NCBI GenBank assembly: GCA_025991245.1
Contig: BQMJ01000032.1
Coordinates: 62,001 to 126,000, forward strand
Direction of reading: 5' to 3'
Length of the DNA stretch: 64,000 nucleotides
DNA from: Galdieria partita
Lineage: Eukaryota > Rhodophyta > Bangiophyceae > Galdieriales > Galdieriaceae
Part shown: one piece after another, positions 54,665 to 64,000 of the stretch
Numbering within the stretch: the first letter of the stretch is position 1
Layout: each line of letters begins with the position of its first letter
Notes under the pieces: model-generated
What the model was told of the DNA's origin: nothing
The model's input: the letters and a program-made list of their open reading frames with translations, nothing else
The model's database searches: none
Translations under genes and position numbers: made by a program

Positions 54665-57600
54665 TTACTTCTTTTTAGATGCAATATACTCTTCAATCCT
54701 TCGTTTCAAGTCTTCTTGAGGTTGTAACATATCCATACTAAGAAACTCCCTATTGAAAGGATCACTAGGGTCACTCAATAAATGACGGGAAATAGTAGAA
54801 AGATCTACAATCGTTCGACTTGTCGGTAACAACACAGGCTCTTTCATAATGGTGGCCATAATAGGATCCAGGAATTCTTCGGGTGCATTCTGAATGAGAT
54901 CTTCATCTTCCGATTCCAGCTTTTCAAACTCTCGAAAACGCTTCATCATAAGTTGCAACTCGTGACATTCTTCATCTGAAAGTAATCGACGACGATGAAC
55001 AATGTCTAATGCTCTCTCAAACAGCTAAAATGGATAAGCATCGTTCTCTTGTTCCAACTTGTTACTTACTTCTTGACTATAACTCCGGCCATCTTTGGCC
55101 ACGGACTTTGCAAAGTCTTCTTCTTCTCGAAAATGTAAATAGATTCCAACAATTTGCGTTAACAATACGCGAGGTTCCCAAGCATACTGCTCCTTATTAC
55201 GTACTACCAAAGACTGACATTTAGGACCACATAGCTGTAACAAGAAATAATTGAGCATTTCTGCTAATCGATTGACCATTTCCGGCTTCAAGAAAACCTT
55301 GCGAACTCTATCATCTTCGGTAAGGAAATGTAACATATTCACACTAGAATGCGATAACAAATTATACGACGTTACTTGACGTTCCAACTGTGACAATCGT
55401 GACTGCTGTTCTTGTCTCTCTGTGGAATCACTTGACGAAACATTCTCATCTAGGCGTTCTTGTAATGAATGAATCTCCGTCAAGTCACCCAATGCTTCAT
55501 CCAATAAATAAGTTGCATCATTCAATAACATATTCACGAACTTCACAAATACCGACTCATTCTCTGCTTCATAACGAATGGCAGTTCGATAAGTTGATAA
55601 ACGCCACATATAGTAAAAAATGCAAGTGATATGATAACGAATAGAAAACTTGTCATAAAACTGTGAATGACTTCCGGTATGTTCCACTTCAACATACAAA
55701 CGAACTAATGCTCCAGGTAGATACTTTTGACATATCGAGTTGGACTCAAAAGAAGCCGTCCAAGTAGTACTTCGACTCGTCCACTCTTCTAGTGGACTTT
55801 GTGGAGACGGGGGATCACCTAAAATAGCCCAAAGGAATTCCACAAACTTGGAACGCAAATAGGGGTTCCTAACATGAAGAGGCGAAGCAACAATAGCACA
55901 AAGAAAGCCTAACATTTCGTGATGAATAAAGGAGACCGAATCTAGAGTCGATGGACAAAAGCGGGCACAGAATAAAAGAGCATCAGCAACTACTTCTACG
56001 GTATGCTCTGGAAGGGTACATAACAATGTTGGTGGTGGAGTTGGTAATGGAAGTTTCAAGTCTTGAGCTTCCTTTGACTGATTTCCAAAGGCAATTCTCA
56101 AAAGCCATGAAGCTACTGTTGCACAAAATTGAAGCAAAAGAGATAAAAACTCCTCATCTTGTAGATACACATCATAGGAAAGCTTTTCAACGATCAACAA
56201 ATCCAATTGTCTATTGACTTGGTTCAGTCTTGCTTCCATAATGGATGCTAAAGGTCCTCCACTGCTACTTGCACCCAAAGTATTGGATTCCATATCTCTT
56301 TGTAAAGAATATAAATGTTGAATGCCTCTTAAAATATGTTCTTGATACATTTGAACGGTCCCACAAAATACCAACTGACAAGAACGTAACGACAGGAAGA
56401 AACATTCCGTAATAAAATGATACTGATTTTTCACTTGTATAGAATCTGTCTTTTGATCTGAGAAAGTACTAGGCAAATGTCATCCAATATTCCCCAAGTC
56501 TCCTATACATACCTTGTTCCACTACTGGCAAGTTCCATGGCTTGTTGTCTTTTCATATTCTGAAAACTAACCTGTGCATTGGGATTCTTTGGATCCACCC
56601 ACCTAGCAAGGTCTTCACTATCTACAGCCAACCGAGTTTCTCCTGAATAATCAATTCGATGTTTGGAAACACAAAAAGTAGGGTCTATATTATCTAATTT
56701 AGGTGATCGAGGGTCAGAAAAAGGTTGACTCAGCAAAAGCAGAACCGATAAAACATTCATAGCAAAGCCATCGGTTGCAAGCTTCTTATAGTCCGCTTGT
56801 AACTTGACACGTTCCTTATCAAAATGTAAAAAGGTCGCAAACCATTTCAAAACAGACTCGCGAGATTCTGGACTAGCTTTTAAAAGGGACAACATAATCT
56901 CGTGTAAGCCATGTCTCAAAACTTTCAAGGAAGCTCTTAGAGAAGACATAGACTGTTCCACATCTTGGCGAGTTCTCTTTCGCGGATTACTAAAAAGAGT
57001 ATTGGCTACTTCCTCATCATCTTTGAGTGCGGTTAGTCGGAAAAGGGGACCCAATAAAGTTTCTGCTTCCATCTAAAACATATTCAGTAGATAAACGTAA
57101 AGTAAGATGGAAAACGTACAATTCGACCTGTGGCAGAAGGTTGAGATATTCTTTCTTCACTCAAGTTGAAGTTACGATGACGAGTAAACAAAATAGCAAG
57201 AGACTTGAAGGAAACTAAACTACTCAACGCTCTCAATGTTGCTGCAAAGTTTCCTTTGACAAGAGATGTTTTCATTGCTTTAGAACAGACGAGTTCCATA
57301 ATAGGATGAAATATTTCCGCAAGAGAGTCGTCTTCTTCCTCTTCAAACCTTGTCACCAAATCTTTTAATAAACCTGCAGGAAGTTTATCTTCCACCAAGG
57401 CTTCCATCATGTAAGCAGAACGATACATAGGTGAATCCGTATAAAATAATTCTGCATTACTTAATAACAATCCTAAATAAGAAACTATTAACTTTTTTAC
57501 AAATGTTACCGTATCTAATAAAGATTGCTTCACTTCTGCATTAGAGGATATGGATAACAAAGATTCCTGGTCAGTAGCTCTTTGATATGATTCCATCAAG

Positions 57601-58175
57601 TATTGAAGAGGATTCAGACACGACCCTGTTTGTAAGAGTCTTTCGAATATGATTCGGTCTGCTCTGTCTTTAGTTACTAAAACTTCTAAGCTATTTTCCT
57701 CTGACTGCCACTCCTCTTTCAGTTCCTTCAGAAAAATCAAATCTTCTGAACTTTTTTGCTCATTCAAGGTTACTTTAAGAATTCTGCATATAACCTGCTC
57801 CTGTAACTGTTCCACATTTTGCTTGTTGCCTTGGGAAGAAGCCACATCCACTGAAGAAGAACGAACAGAGGTAGTTTGAAAGTTTTCATCCTTAGACTTT
57901 GCTAAAGAAGTTTGATTTTTGTTGAGTGTAGTTGAAGATTGTCTACTGCTTCCTGCTTGTTCTTTGGAAAAGGATTCCTTTCTGTCTCCAGTGGTTCGTT
58001 CAACACTGGGTGCCACAGAAGAACAAGTTGTTCCTTTGTGAAGTGCTTCAAATCTGGCAAGTCTCTTTCTCCTAACTTCTTCTTCACTTGGGGCAGCACG
58101 ACTAGTTGCTTCGTTGTTCTCTTGTGACTCTCCTCCACTGCTGGTAGAAGAAGAACGACTCTTCAGCCAATTCAT
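54665..58175 (-). CDS. UBE4: UFD2/UBE4-type ubiquitin chain elongation factor (E4)
   Basis: Four exons: 57120-58175, 56513-57072, 55070-56468 and 54665-55024; introns 47, 44 and 45 nt; 1124 aa. The N-terminus has the EEEVRRKRLARFEAL segment found in metazoan and plant UBE4. The large helical core includes FITECFFLSLRS and GPLASIMEARL. The C-terminal U-box is intact: EEFLDPIMATIMKEPVLLP, SRTIVDLSTISRHLL, DPFNREFL. Ufd2/UBE4 extends ubiquitin chains on substrates handed over by Cdc48/p97. The intron 2 acceptor was chosen to keep phase; an alternative AG 11 nt later breaks the frame. Confidence 0.94.
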
Positions 58176-58207
58176 TTTACCAAAACAAAAGACGATTCCA
58201 ATGGCTT

Positions 58208-58804
58208 TTAAGGTTTATTGATTCGGTCAATAAAAAGTCGATAACCTAATAATATAGAAAAAGTAGTAACAGACAGGAACTGTTCTGCACATCCGTGTAA
58301 CCAATCCACGTTAGAAAGTGTCTGTTGATATAGATTTTGTGCCAATATACTCTAAAACAAGTTGAATAGAACAACACATTCACAGGACAATCAGAACAAC
58401 AAGACTTACTCCCACAATAGAAAAGAAAACAAAAACAAGTAAATAGGAAAATCCTATTTTAGCTATGGTTGGTACCGTTTGTTTCTTCCACAAGCCCTTG
58501 TGTTTTTTCAACACTTGAGTAACCAAAGGTTATACAAACTTACTTTTAGAAATAAAAGATAAGGTATGGTTGATAAAGGAAATACTACAGAATAGATATT
58601 AGAATAGGGAGAAGAGGTATGAGAAACAGCAGAAGAAAGTGAGCTACCAAGCAAAGTCCAGCTTTGCCAGTCTGTCATCGAAAGAGATATACACGAGTTA
58701 CTTGGAATTTTTTTGAATCGTTTTAAATACTTTCTGTCACAAAAGTGACAAAGATGCAATATTCTTTTACAACTTGTCAAAACAAGGGGTGACGAAAAGG
58801 CCAT
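58208..58804 (-). CDS. DUF3593 plastid membrane protein (Ycf49-related)
   Basis: Three exons, 58544-58804, 58410-58496 and 58208-58351; introns 47 and 58 nt; 163 aa. The N-terminus is a Ser/Arg-rich likely plastid transit peptide (MAFSSPLVLTSCKRILHL). The mature part has membrane helices (FPLSTIPYLLFLK and FSYLLVFVFFSIVG) and the DUF3593 end: ANVDWLHG-like SNVDWLHGCAEQFLS then TTFSILLGYRL. Members are found in cyanobacteria and plastids of plants and algae; function is not established. It is divergent from the Sec14-like gene, with 25 nt between the ATGs at 58804 and 58830. Confidence 0.75.
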
Positions 58805-58829
58805 TGAACTATCGATTTGGAAGAGAGAG

Positions 58830-59934
58830 ATGATCACAATGGAAAAGAATAGTTTACTAGTCAAAGATAAGAATCCTAAAGGTCAAGTATGGGCAGAGCC
58901 ACCTGATGAAGAGACAAAGCAGTGTTTGCAATCGTTACGTTCCAAACTTCAATCATCTTTAGCCTTGTCACCCAAGGAGTCGGAATGGTAAGCATCTCTA
59001 CAAAACTCGCTAGAAAGACTTTTAGAATGATTAGGTGTGATGATGCCTGTCTCTTGAGATATTTGCGTGCTAGAAATAATCAAGTACGTATTAGCTTCTC
59101 TGGGTCTCTTCTTTTTGATATATTACTCTAGGTGGATAAAGCACAGGAATTGTTGAAGAAGACACTAGAGTGGCGAAAGAACTTTGGAGTCGACGAGTTG
59201 ATGAACAACGTGCCTCCTCAAGTGAAGGAGGAAGGCTCAAGTCAAAAGTTGTATGTTGGAGGCAAAGACAAATATGGTCGACCCATCATTTATATGAAAC
59301 CAAAGTATCAGAATACCAAGGAAAGCATTCATCAGCTACAACATTTGGTAAATACAAAGCATTACGAGTAAATAGAGTTGCACCATAACTTTAGTTTAGG
59401 TATACACTTTGGAGAAAGCTATTCGAAGTATGCAAAACGGAGTAGAAAAGTTGATATTGTTTATCGACTTTGAAGGCTATTCTATGCGAAATACTCCAAG
59501 CATCAAAATGATGCGTGAAACCTTGACTGTTTTACAGGTAAGATGGTTATCCAATGGGATTGAATTGAATGAAACCGTTACAGGACTATTATCCGGAGAG
59601 ATTAGGATTGGCTATTTGTCTCAATGCCCCAACTCTATTTTATACATTTTACAAGGCAAGGCTCTAAGTTATCAATGGATATATTCTCACGGCACAATGT
59701 TAGATAATCAAACCGTTTATTGATAAGAATACAGTCCAAAAAATCTACTTTTTCAAAGTCAGTAACACACATAAAAGTAAAGAGTGGATGGACTTTGCCC
59801 AACAAGTATTCGACTTGGATGAGGTAAGCAACTTGTATGACTCTTCCATCTCTTACTTTGGAATACAGTTGGAAGTGGATTATGGAGGAAGGAATGATAA
59901 AGAATACAATCCGGAGGAATACTTTGGCAATTGA
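58830..59934 (+). CDS. Sec14-like CRAL-TRIO lipid-transfer protein
   Basis: Six or so exons starting at ATG 58830 (a second ATG lies at 58839). CRAL-TRIO N-terminal segment: DDACLLRYLRARNNQ, then AQELLKKTLEWRKNFG. Lipid-binding core: GGKDKYGRPIIYMKP, LILFIDFEGYSM, DYYPERLGLAICLNAPTLF, KPFIDKNTVQKIYFF, and the closing VDYGGRND. By family it moves phosphatidylinositol or another lipid between membranes. One intron (59656-59703) begins with GC; the last (59824-59868) is GT-AG. The stop is 25 nt from the DDX47 stop. Confidence 0.88.
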
Positions 59935-59959
59935 CAATATTCATAGCTCATTTCCGGTG

Positions 59960-61461
59960 CTATCGGCTCTTCTTATGATCATACCTTTTTCGTTTCTGGA
60001 CTATCTTTTCGGAACCTAAAGACTCGCCATCCTCCCCGTCTTCCTCATCTAATATCAGCGAAGAATCATTGGCAGCCAACTCACGTCTCGTCTTTCTCTT
60101 CTTCTGATTCCGTTCTTTCATCTGATGAGCACTTATACGAGCAGCTTCCGATACTCGTCTAAATAAATTAATCAACATATATATATCATTCTATGACGTT
60201 AAAATATTACGTACTCTAAAAGCTGCAATACTTTATCTTCGTCGCATGGATATGCATCCAATTTCTTCTGAATATATTGTTCTACTTTCTGATAGGCTTC
60301 TATATCGTATTGAGTTACCAAATTAATAGCACGTCCTGTTCTACCAGCTCGGGATGTCCTTCCCACTCGATGAATATAAGCCTTTACATGAAGAGGGATA
60401 TCATAATTCACAACCAAGTCAACAGATGGAATATCCAACCCTCTTGAAGCCAAATCAGTAGCAATGAGAACAGTCCGCTGGCCTTGCTTGAACTTGGAAA
60501 GAGCTTCAACCCTCTTGGTTTGAGGCATTCCTCCGTGAATAGCAGTTGCAGCAAACCCCAAATACTTGAGCAAAAGGGACAATCGAAGAGTACTATTCTG
60601 AGTATCCACAAAAACGATAGTTGGATGACCATTCCATTCTTGACAAAGAAAAACTAGAAAACAATCCTTATATTTCGCTGGTATAAATAAATAATTTTGT
60701 ATCAATGTTTCCACTGTAGCATATTTCTCTGATACTTCCACCTTTACAGGATTGGTCAATGACACACGTTGAAGTTTCTCAACTTTCCAAGTCATAGTTG
60801 CTGAAAATAAGAAAGACTGCCTCTCCTTGGGCAATGCAGAAATAATTTTCTCCAACTCTTTCTCAAAATCCATCGACAATAATCGATCCTATACATAAGT
60901 GTCACTATTTTAAATATTCCGATCTTTAACGCTTACAGCTTCGTCTAATACTAAGAAGCGTATGGACTGCAGAGTAAAGCCTTTAGTGTTTTCCAGATGA
61001 TCGACAAGTCTACCAGGAGTCGCTACTATCACATGTGGCTTCCTAGCAAAAGCAGCTGCTTGAGATACCATATCCACTCCACCTACAATAACAACTACTC
61101 GTAGAGCAATATTGCGACCCAATAACTAATACTCAATGATTCTGTCAAAGACATACTCAGCAAAACTTACTTCAAAATGTTCCTTGATTTGAAAAGCTAG
61201 TTCTCTAGTAGGAGATATAACTAGTGCAAAATATGGCTTATTATTTTCCAATAATGACTGTAAAATAGGAATGACAAAGGTAGCTGTCTTTCCTGACCCC
61301 GTCTCTGCTATTCCTATAATATCCCTTCCTGCAAGTGCATATGGAATAGCTTGTACCTGAATTTTGCTTGGAATGTGATAGTTTAGTGATTTACATTCCT
61401 CACAAAGTGTTTTACAAACTCCCAACTTTTCAAACGTGTAAGTGCTGTTTTGGGAGGACAT
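59960..61461 (-). CDS. DDX47: DDX47/Rrp3 DEAD-box RNA helicase
   Basis: Four exons: 61171-61461, 60937-61125, 60215-60888 and 59960-60158; introns 45, 48 and 56 nt; 450 aa. Motifs: [19 protein letters not shown] (family start), [36 protein letters not shown] (completed across an intron), [21 protein letters not shown] and [13 protein letters not shown]. The sequence [12 protein letters not shown] and the C-terminal [15 protein letters not shown] are typical of DDX47/Rrp3. It acts in the nucleolus in small-subunit pre-rRNA processing. The ATG at 61461 starts just before the conserved domain. Confidence 0.94.
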
Positions 61462-61533
61462 GCTCCGATGATGAACGTCGAGCAATTCACAATGCGAAGA
61501 AAAAAGTCAACAAACTTGTGGGCGGCGTTTAGG

Positions 61534-62252
61534 ATGCAAAAAGGCGCCAAAAGTAGTCCACTTTTGCTTTTGTTTTTTCACTTGCTATTCTTGGTTGTAT
61601 CGAGTATCCCAAATAATGACCAAGTCGAAGGTAAATATACTTGTCTATGTGTTGTCAATGCTCCTTGGTTTGCTCTAAACTTGTGACTGAAGAAGATTGG
61701 AACTTGGTGACCTATGGCTCAGTTATTAAACTTGTTCATCAGTCAACTGGTTATCGCCTTCATTCTCATGAAATTGTGTATGGCACTGGTAGTGGACAGC
61801 AGTCTGTCACAGCGTATCCTTTTGGTGGAGACAATAACAGCTTTTGGTTAACGAAGGGTGTTCATAACGAGACATTACTTTCTCAAGGAAACCCTATTCC
61901 ATGTGGTTCTTTTATTCGGCTAGAACACTTGAACACGAGAAAGAATCTACACAGCCACTTACCCAAGTCGCCCATTTCGGGAAACTTGGAAGTTAGTGCC
62001 TTTGGAGTAGACGGTGAAGGGGATAGTGGCGATGTCTTTCAACTGATATGTGCAGATAACAGAATGAAAGAATGGAAACGTAATGAAGCCTTGTATCTAA
62101 AACATGTGGATACCCAAGCATTTTTATGTACCAATCTCAAGTATGCATATCCTGATCCCATTGAGGGTCATTTAGAAGTTTCTGGGAACAAAAAGAAAAG
62201 TGCAGACTGTTTGTGGAAAACGGATGATGGTTTCTTCTTTATGAAAGCTTAA
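61534..62252 (+). CDS. SDF2: SDF2-like ER protein with MIR repeats
   Basis: Two exons, 61534-61630 and 61693-62252, with a 62-nt intron; 218 aa. The chosen ATG starts a signal peptide (PLLLLFFHLLFLVVSS); upstream in-frame ATGs at 61468, 61471 and 61492 exist but would bury it. Three MIR-type units follow: YGSVIKLVHQSTGYRLHSH, GSFIRLEHLNTRKNLHSHL and EALYLKHVDTQAFLCTN. GTGSGQQSVTAY is characteristic of SDF2/SDF2L1. In plants and animals SDF2 works with ERdj3 and BiP in ER quality control. No HDEL-like signal at the end (FFMKA). Divergent from DDX47 with 72 nt between starts. Confidence 0.92.
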
Positions 62253-62554
62253 TCTTTCAGTCAACAACGCGGAGGTAAGAATTCCTTTTGACAGGTTGAA
62301 ATGATGATTATGCTGCGTTCTTATGGAGAGAAAGTTTGAGATATATAAGTATGATTTGGCATGCTATTGCTCTCAACTTTCTCCTTGAAAGAGAACATTT
62401 ATGGCATGTATTATCTGAAAGCTTTGAACAATGCAAGAATGAACGTTATTCAACTAAAGTCATTGCTATATGTTCATAGGCAGAAATGTATTTTACAATA
62501 GGAAAAAAAGAGTTAGTAGAGCACTATTTCGTGGCACAATTGGACTTGTGTGCT
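62253..62554. other. Convergent 3' region
   Basis: 302 nt between the SDF2 and diacylglycerol kinase stops. No coding frame or RNA gene recognised. Confidence 0.4.
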
Positions 62555-64000
62555 TTATACAAAACATTGCCGTATGCCCGCAGTAAACTGAGCGTGTTTA
62601 CGAGAAGCAATCTGGTACAGAGGCCCAAGTAATACTGGTTGTTGCTTTCCGGGTTCAATTTCGATTACTCCACAGTTTTGTCTCCACGGTTCGCCGTCCA
62701 CCTAATATGACCCAACACAAATACTTAGAACAATGGGATTCCCGGTTTCATGAATCACAATACCTGAAAAGCAAGAGGACGACAATTGTTCACCAACTCT
62801 ATACGAATATGTCTCCCTTGAGCCAATTTCACTGCTCCAGCTCCGAGACGAATACGAATAACATGAGCCAAATTCCTTAAGCCGACAATCTCCAAAAGAC
62901 CATCATCTACTGCTGCTTCTGAAAACTACAACCAGTTTCAAAATATCCAACATCAACCAAACAAACTCACCTTATTATCTTTTAAAGGCAACATCTTCTT
63001 TGTCGCCTTTTTGAGTTTATAAGGAAGTCCTCCTGCGGCATAGTTGGGAATATTCAAAATGATAATGGACTCTAGTGCACTAGAAATGGGAATCTCTTTT
63101 CCATCTACTTGAAATGAGCGAATACATTCTTTCACTGACTTGTGACAACTGAAAAATCCTTCCAAACCGTGCCAAACATGAAGAAAGACATTCAACTGCT
63201 GGCCTTTAAACTTTTCAGGATTCCGCCATCGCTCCTCATTAAACCTCATTTCTACTTCAGCATCTACACCTAAACTAAGAGAGTTCACCATCGAAGTTGA
63301 ATGAGGTGCACCGCCTTCACAAAACATTTCCTTTGGTAAAGACTTTAATACGTCTTTTTGACTGGTCCATTCTGGCAACGTTCCATTGGCTGATATCTTC
63401 ACATGCCATACATCCAGATTACAAAAGTATGCCTTCTTAACTGATTCAATAATGGAAGATAAACGAGCTCTACCAGGATACTGTGCTCCCCAACCAAGTG
63501 ATCGCGACAAGTCATTTCCTGTTCCCAACGGAACCGGAGCAATTCGTGGAGACACTGAAAGGAATTGCAACGCTCCTGCAACCCAACTAAATGTACCATC
63601 ACCTCCACATATGATCGCTCTCAAATCTGAATAATTACAAAACCTCTGAAAACCTTTTTCAGGTCCACCATCTTCTGCCAAGTCAAACACCGAATCAACA
63701 CCCAATAATTGCTTCAAAACTTCCATCACATCCCTTCCACGTTGTCCGCCACTTTTACAATTCACAAAAGCTATAATCTTACACTCTTCCTCCTCTTCCA
63801 AACCCTCACTAGCATACAACGAAGCGACGTCCAAGCTATCGACACGACCTTCCATGTGCATGGAAGACTTTGGACTCGCCAATTGTGGAGGATGAAGCAA
63901 CGGCAAGTGTACATTACTCTCAGTGCCTACATAACTGCTGTATTCATCAACATTGCTTTGCGAAGAAAACAAATTGTCTGGAAAAAGGCTACGAAAGCCC
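62555..64000 (-). CDS. Diacylglycerol kinase, 5' end beyond the window
   Basis: Exons 62971-64000 (open to the edge), 62764-62925 and 62555-62701; introns 45 and 62 nt. The catalytic domain is complete: IIAFVNCKSGGQRG, AIICGGDGTFSWVAGAL with the GGDGT nucleotide motif, PVPLGTGNDLSRSLGWG, and the accessory domain with NSLSLGVDAEVEMRF, HVWHGLEGFF, ILNIPNYAAGG, and VDGEPWRQ near the end. No C1 or EF-hand domain is visible, so it resembles small plant-type DGKs; missing upstream sequence may change this. It phosphorylates diacylglycerol to phosphatidic acid. Confidence 0.9.

Noticed and set aside
1-64000. Mobile elements, virus-like elements, CRISPR arrays or rRNA genes
   Set aside because: I saw no reverse transcriptase, integrase, transposase, capsid, long terminal or inverted repeats, or spaced direct repeats; absence is by eye only.

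Overview
The window is dense nuclear DNA from a small-genome photosynthetic eukaryote. The best fit is a cyanidiophyte red alga of the Galdieria type. This is an inference from AT-rich sequence, genes packed on both strands, many spliceosomal introns of almost uniform length (most 44-58 nt; range 39-79), and a mix of plastid-type genes (FabZ, SmpB, DUF3593 protein), mitochondrial genes (cytochrome c/ascorbate peroxidase, BCKDHA, BIO3-BIO1) and standard eukaryotic cell machinery. I recognised no transposon, virus-like element, CRISPR array or rRNA gene.

Layout, left to right. 0-10 kb: partial thioredoxin-fold secretory protein, two-bundle FUSC-like membrane protein, cytochrome P450, DnaJ-type zinc finger protein, PPIE-like RRM protein, tRNA-Pro(CGG), MKP1-like phosphatase. 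10-25 kb: ChAPs/exomer-type TPR protein, TRAPPC12-like protein, SmpB, heme peroxidase, ESV1-like Trp-rich protein, MCM10, CNNM/CorC transporter. 25-41 kb: TSG101, FabZ, an unresolved gene, ALG11, a Cys-rich type I membrane protein, a YtqB-type methylase, VTA1, BCKDHA and several unidentified proteins. 41-64 kb: DDX46/Prp5, CDK7, a PTC7-type PP2C, a stand-alone CBM20 protein, bifunctional BIO3-BIO1, a mitochondrial EMRP-like protein, SPOUT1, a cyclase, a zinc alcohol dehydrogenase, UFD2/UBE4, a DUF3593 protein, a Sec14-like protein, DDX47/Rrp3, SDF2 and a partial diacylglycerol kinase.

Most models come from splicing open frames by hand: GT..AG (three times GC..AG), phase match, and continuity of family motifs. 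Where exon sums divide by three I treat the model as good. Several genes (ChAPs, MCM10, TSG101, FabZ, SmpB, DUF3593, the type I membrane protein) are only visible after removing introns.

Functional threads: vesicle and ESCRT traffic (TSG101, VTA1, TRAPPC12-like, ChAPs), pre-mRNA splicing (DDX46, PPIE-like RRM), ER glycoprotein work (ALG11, SDF2), organelle metabolism (FabZ, BCKDHA, BIO3-BIO1, SmpB), and polyglucan binding (ESV1-like, CBM20). The most distinctive observation is that the CBM20 gene starts 33 nt after a PP2C phosphatase, in the same frame, with the phosphatase stop codon as the only stop between them.
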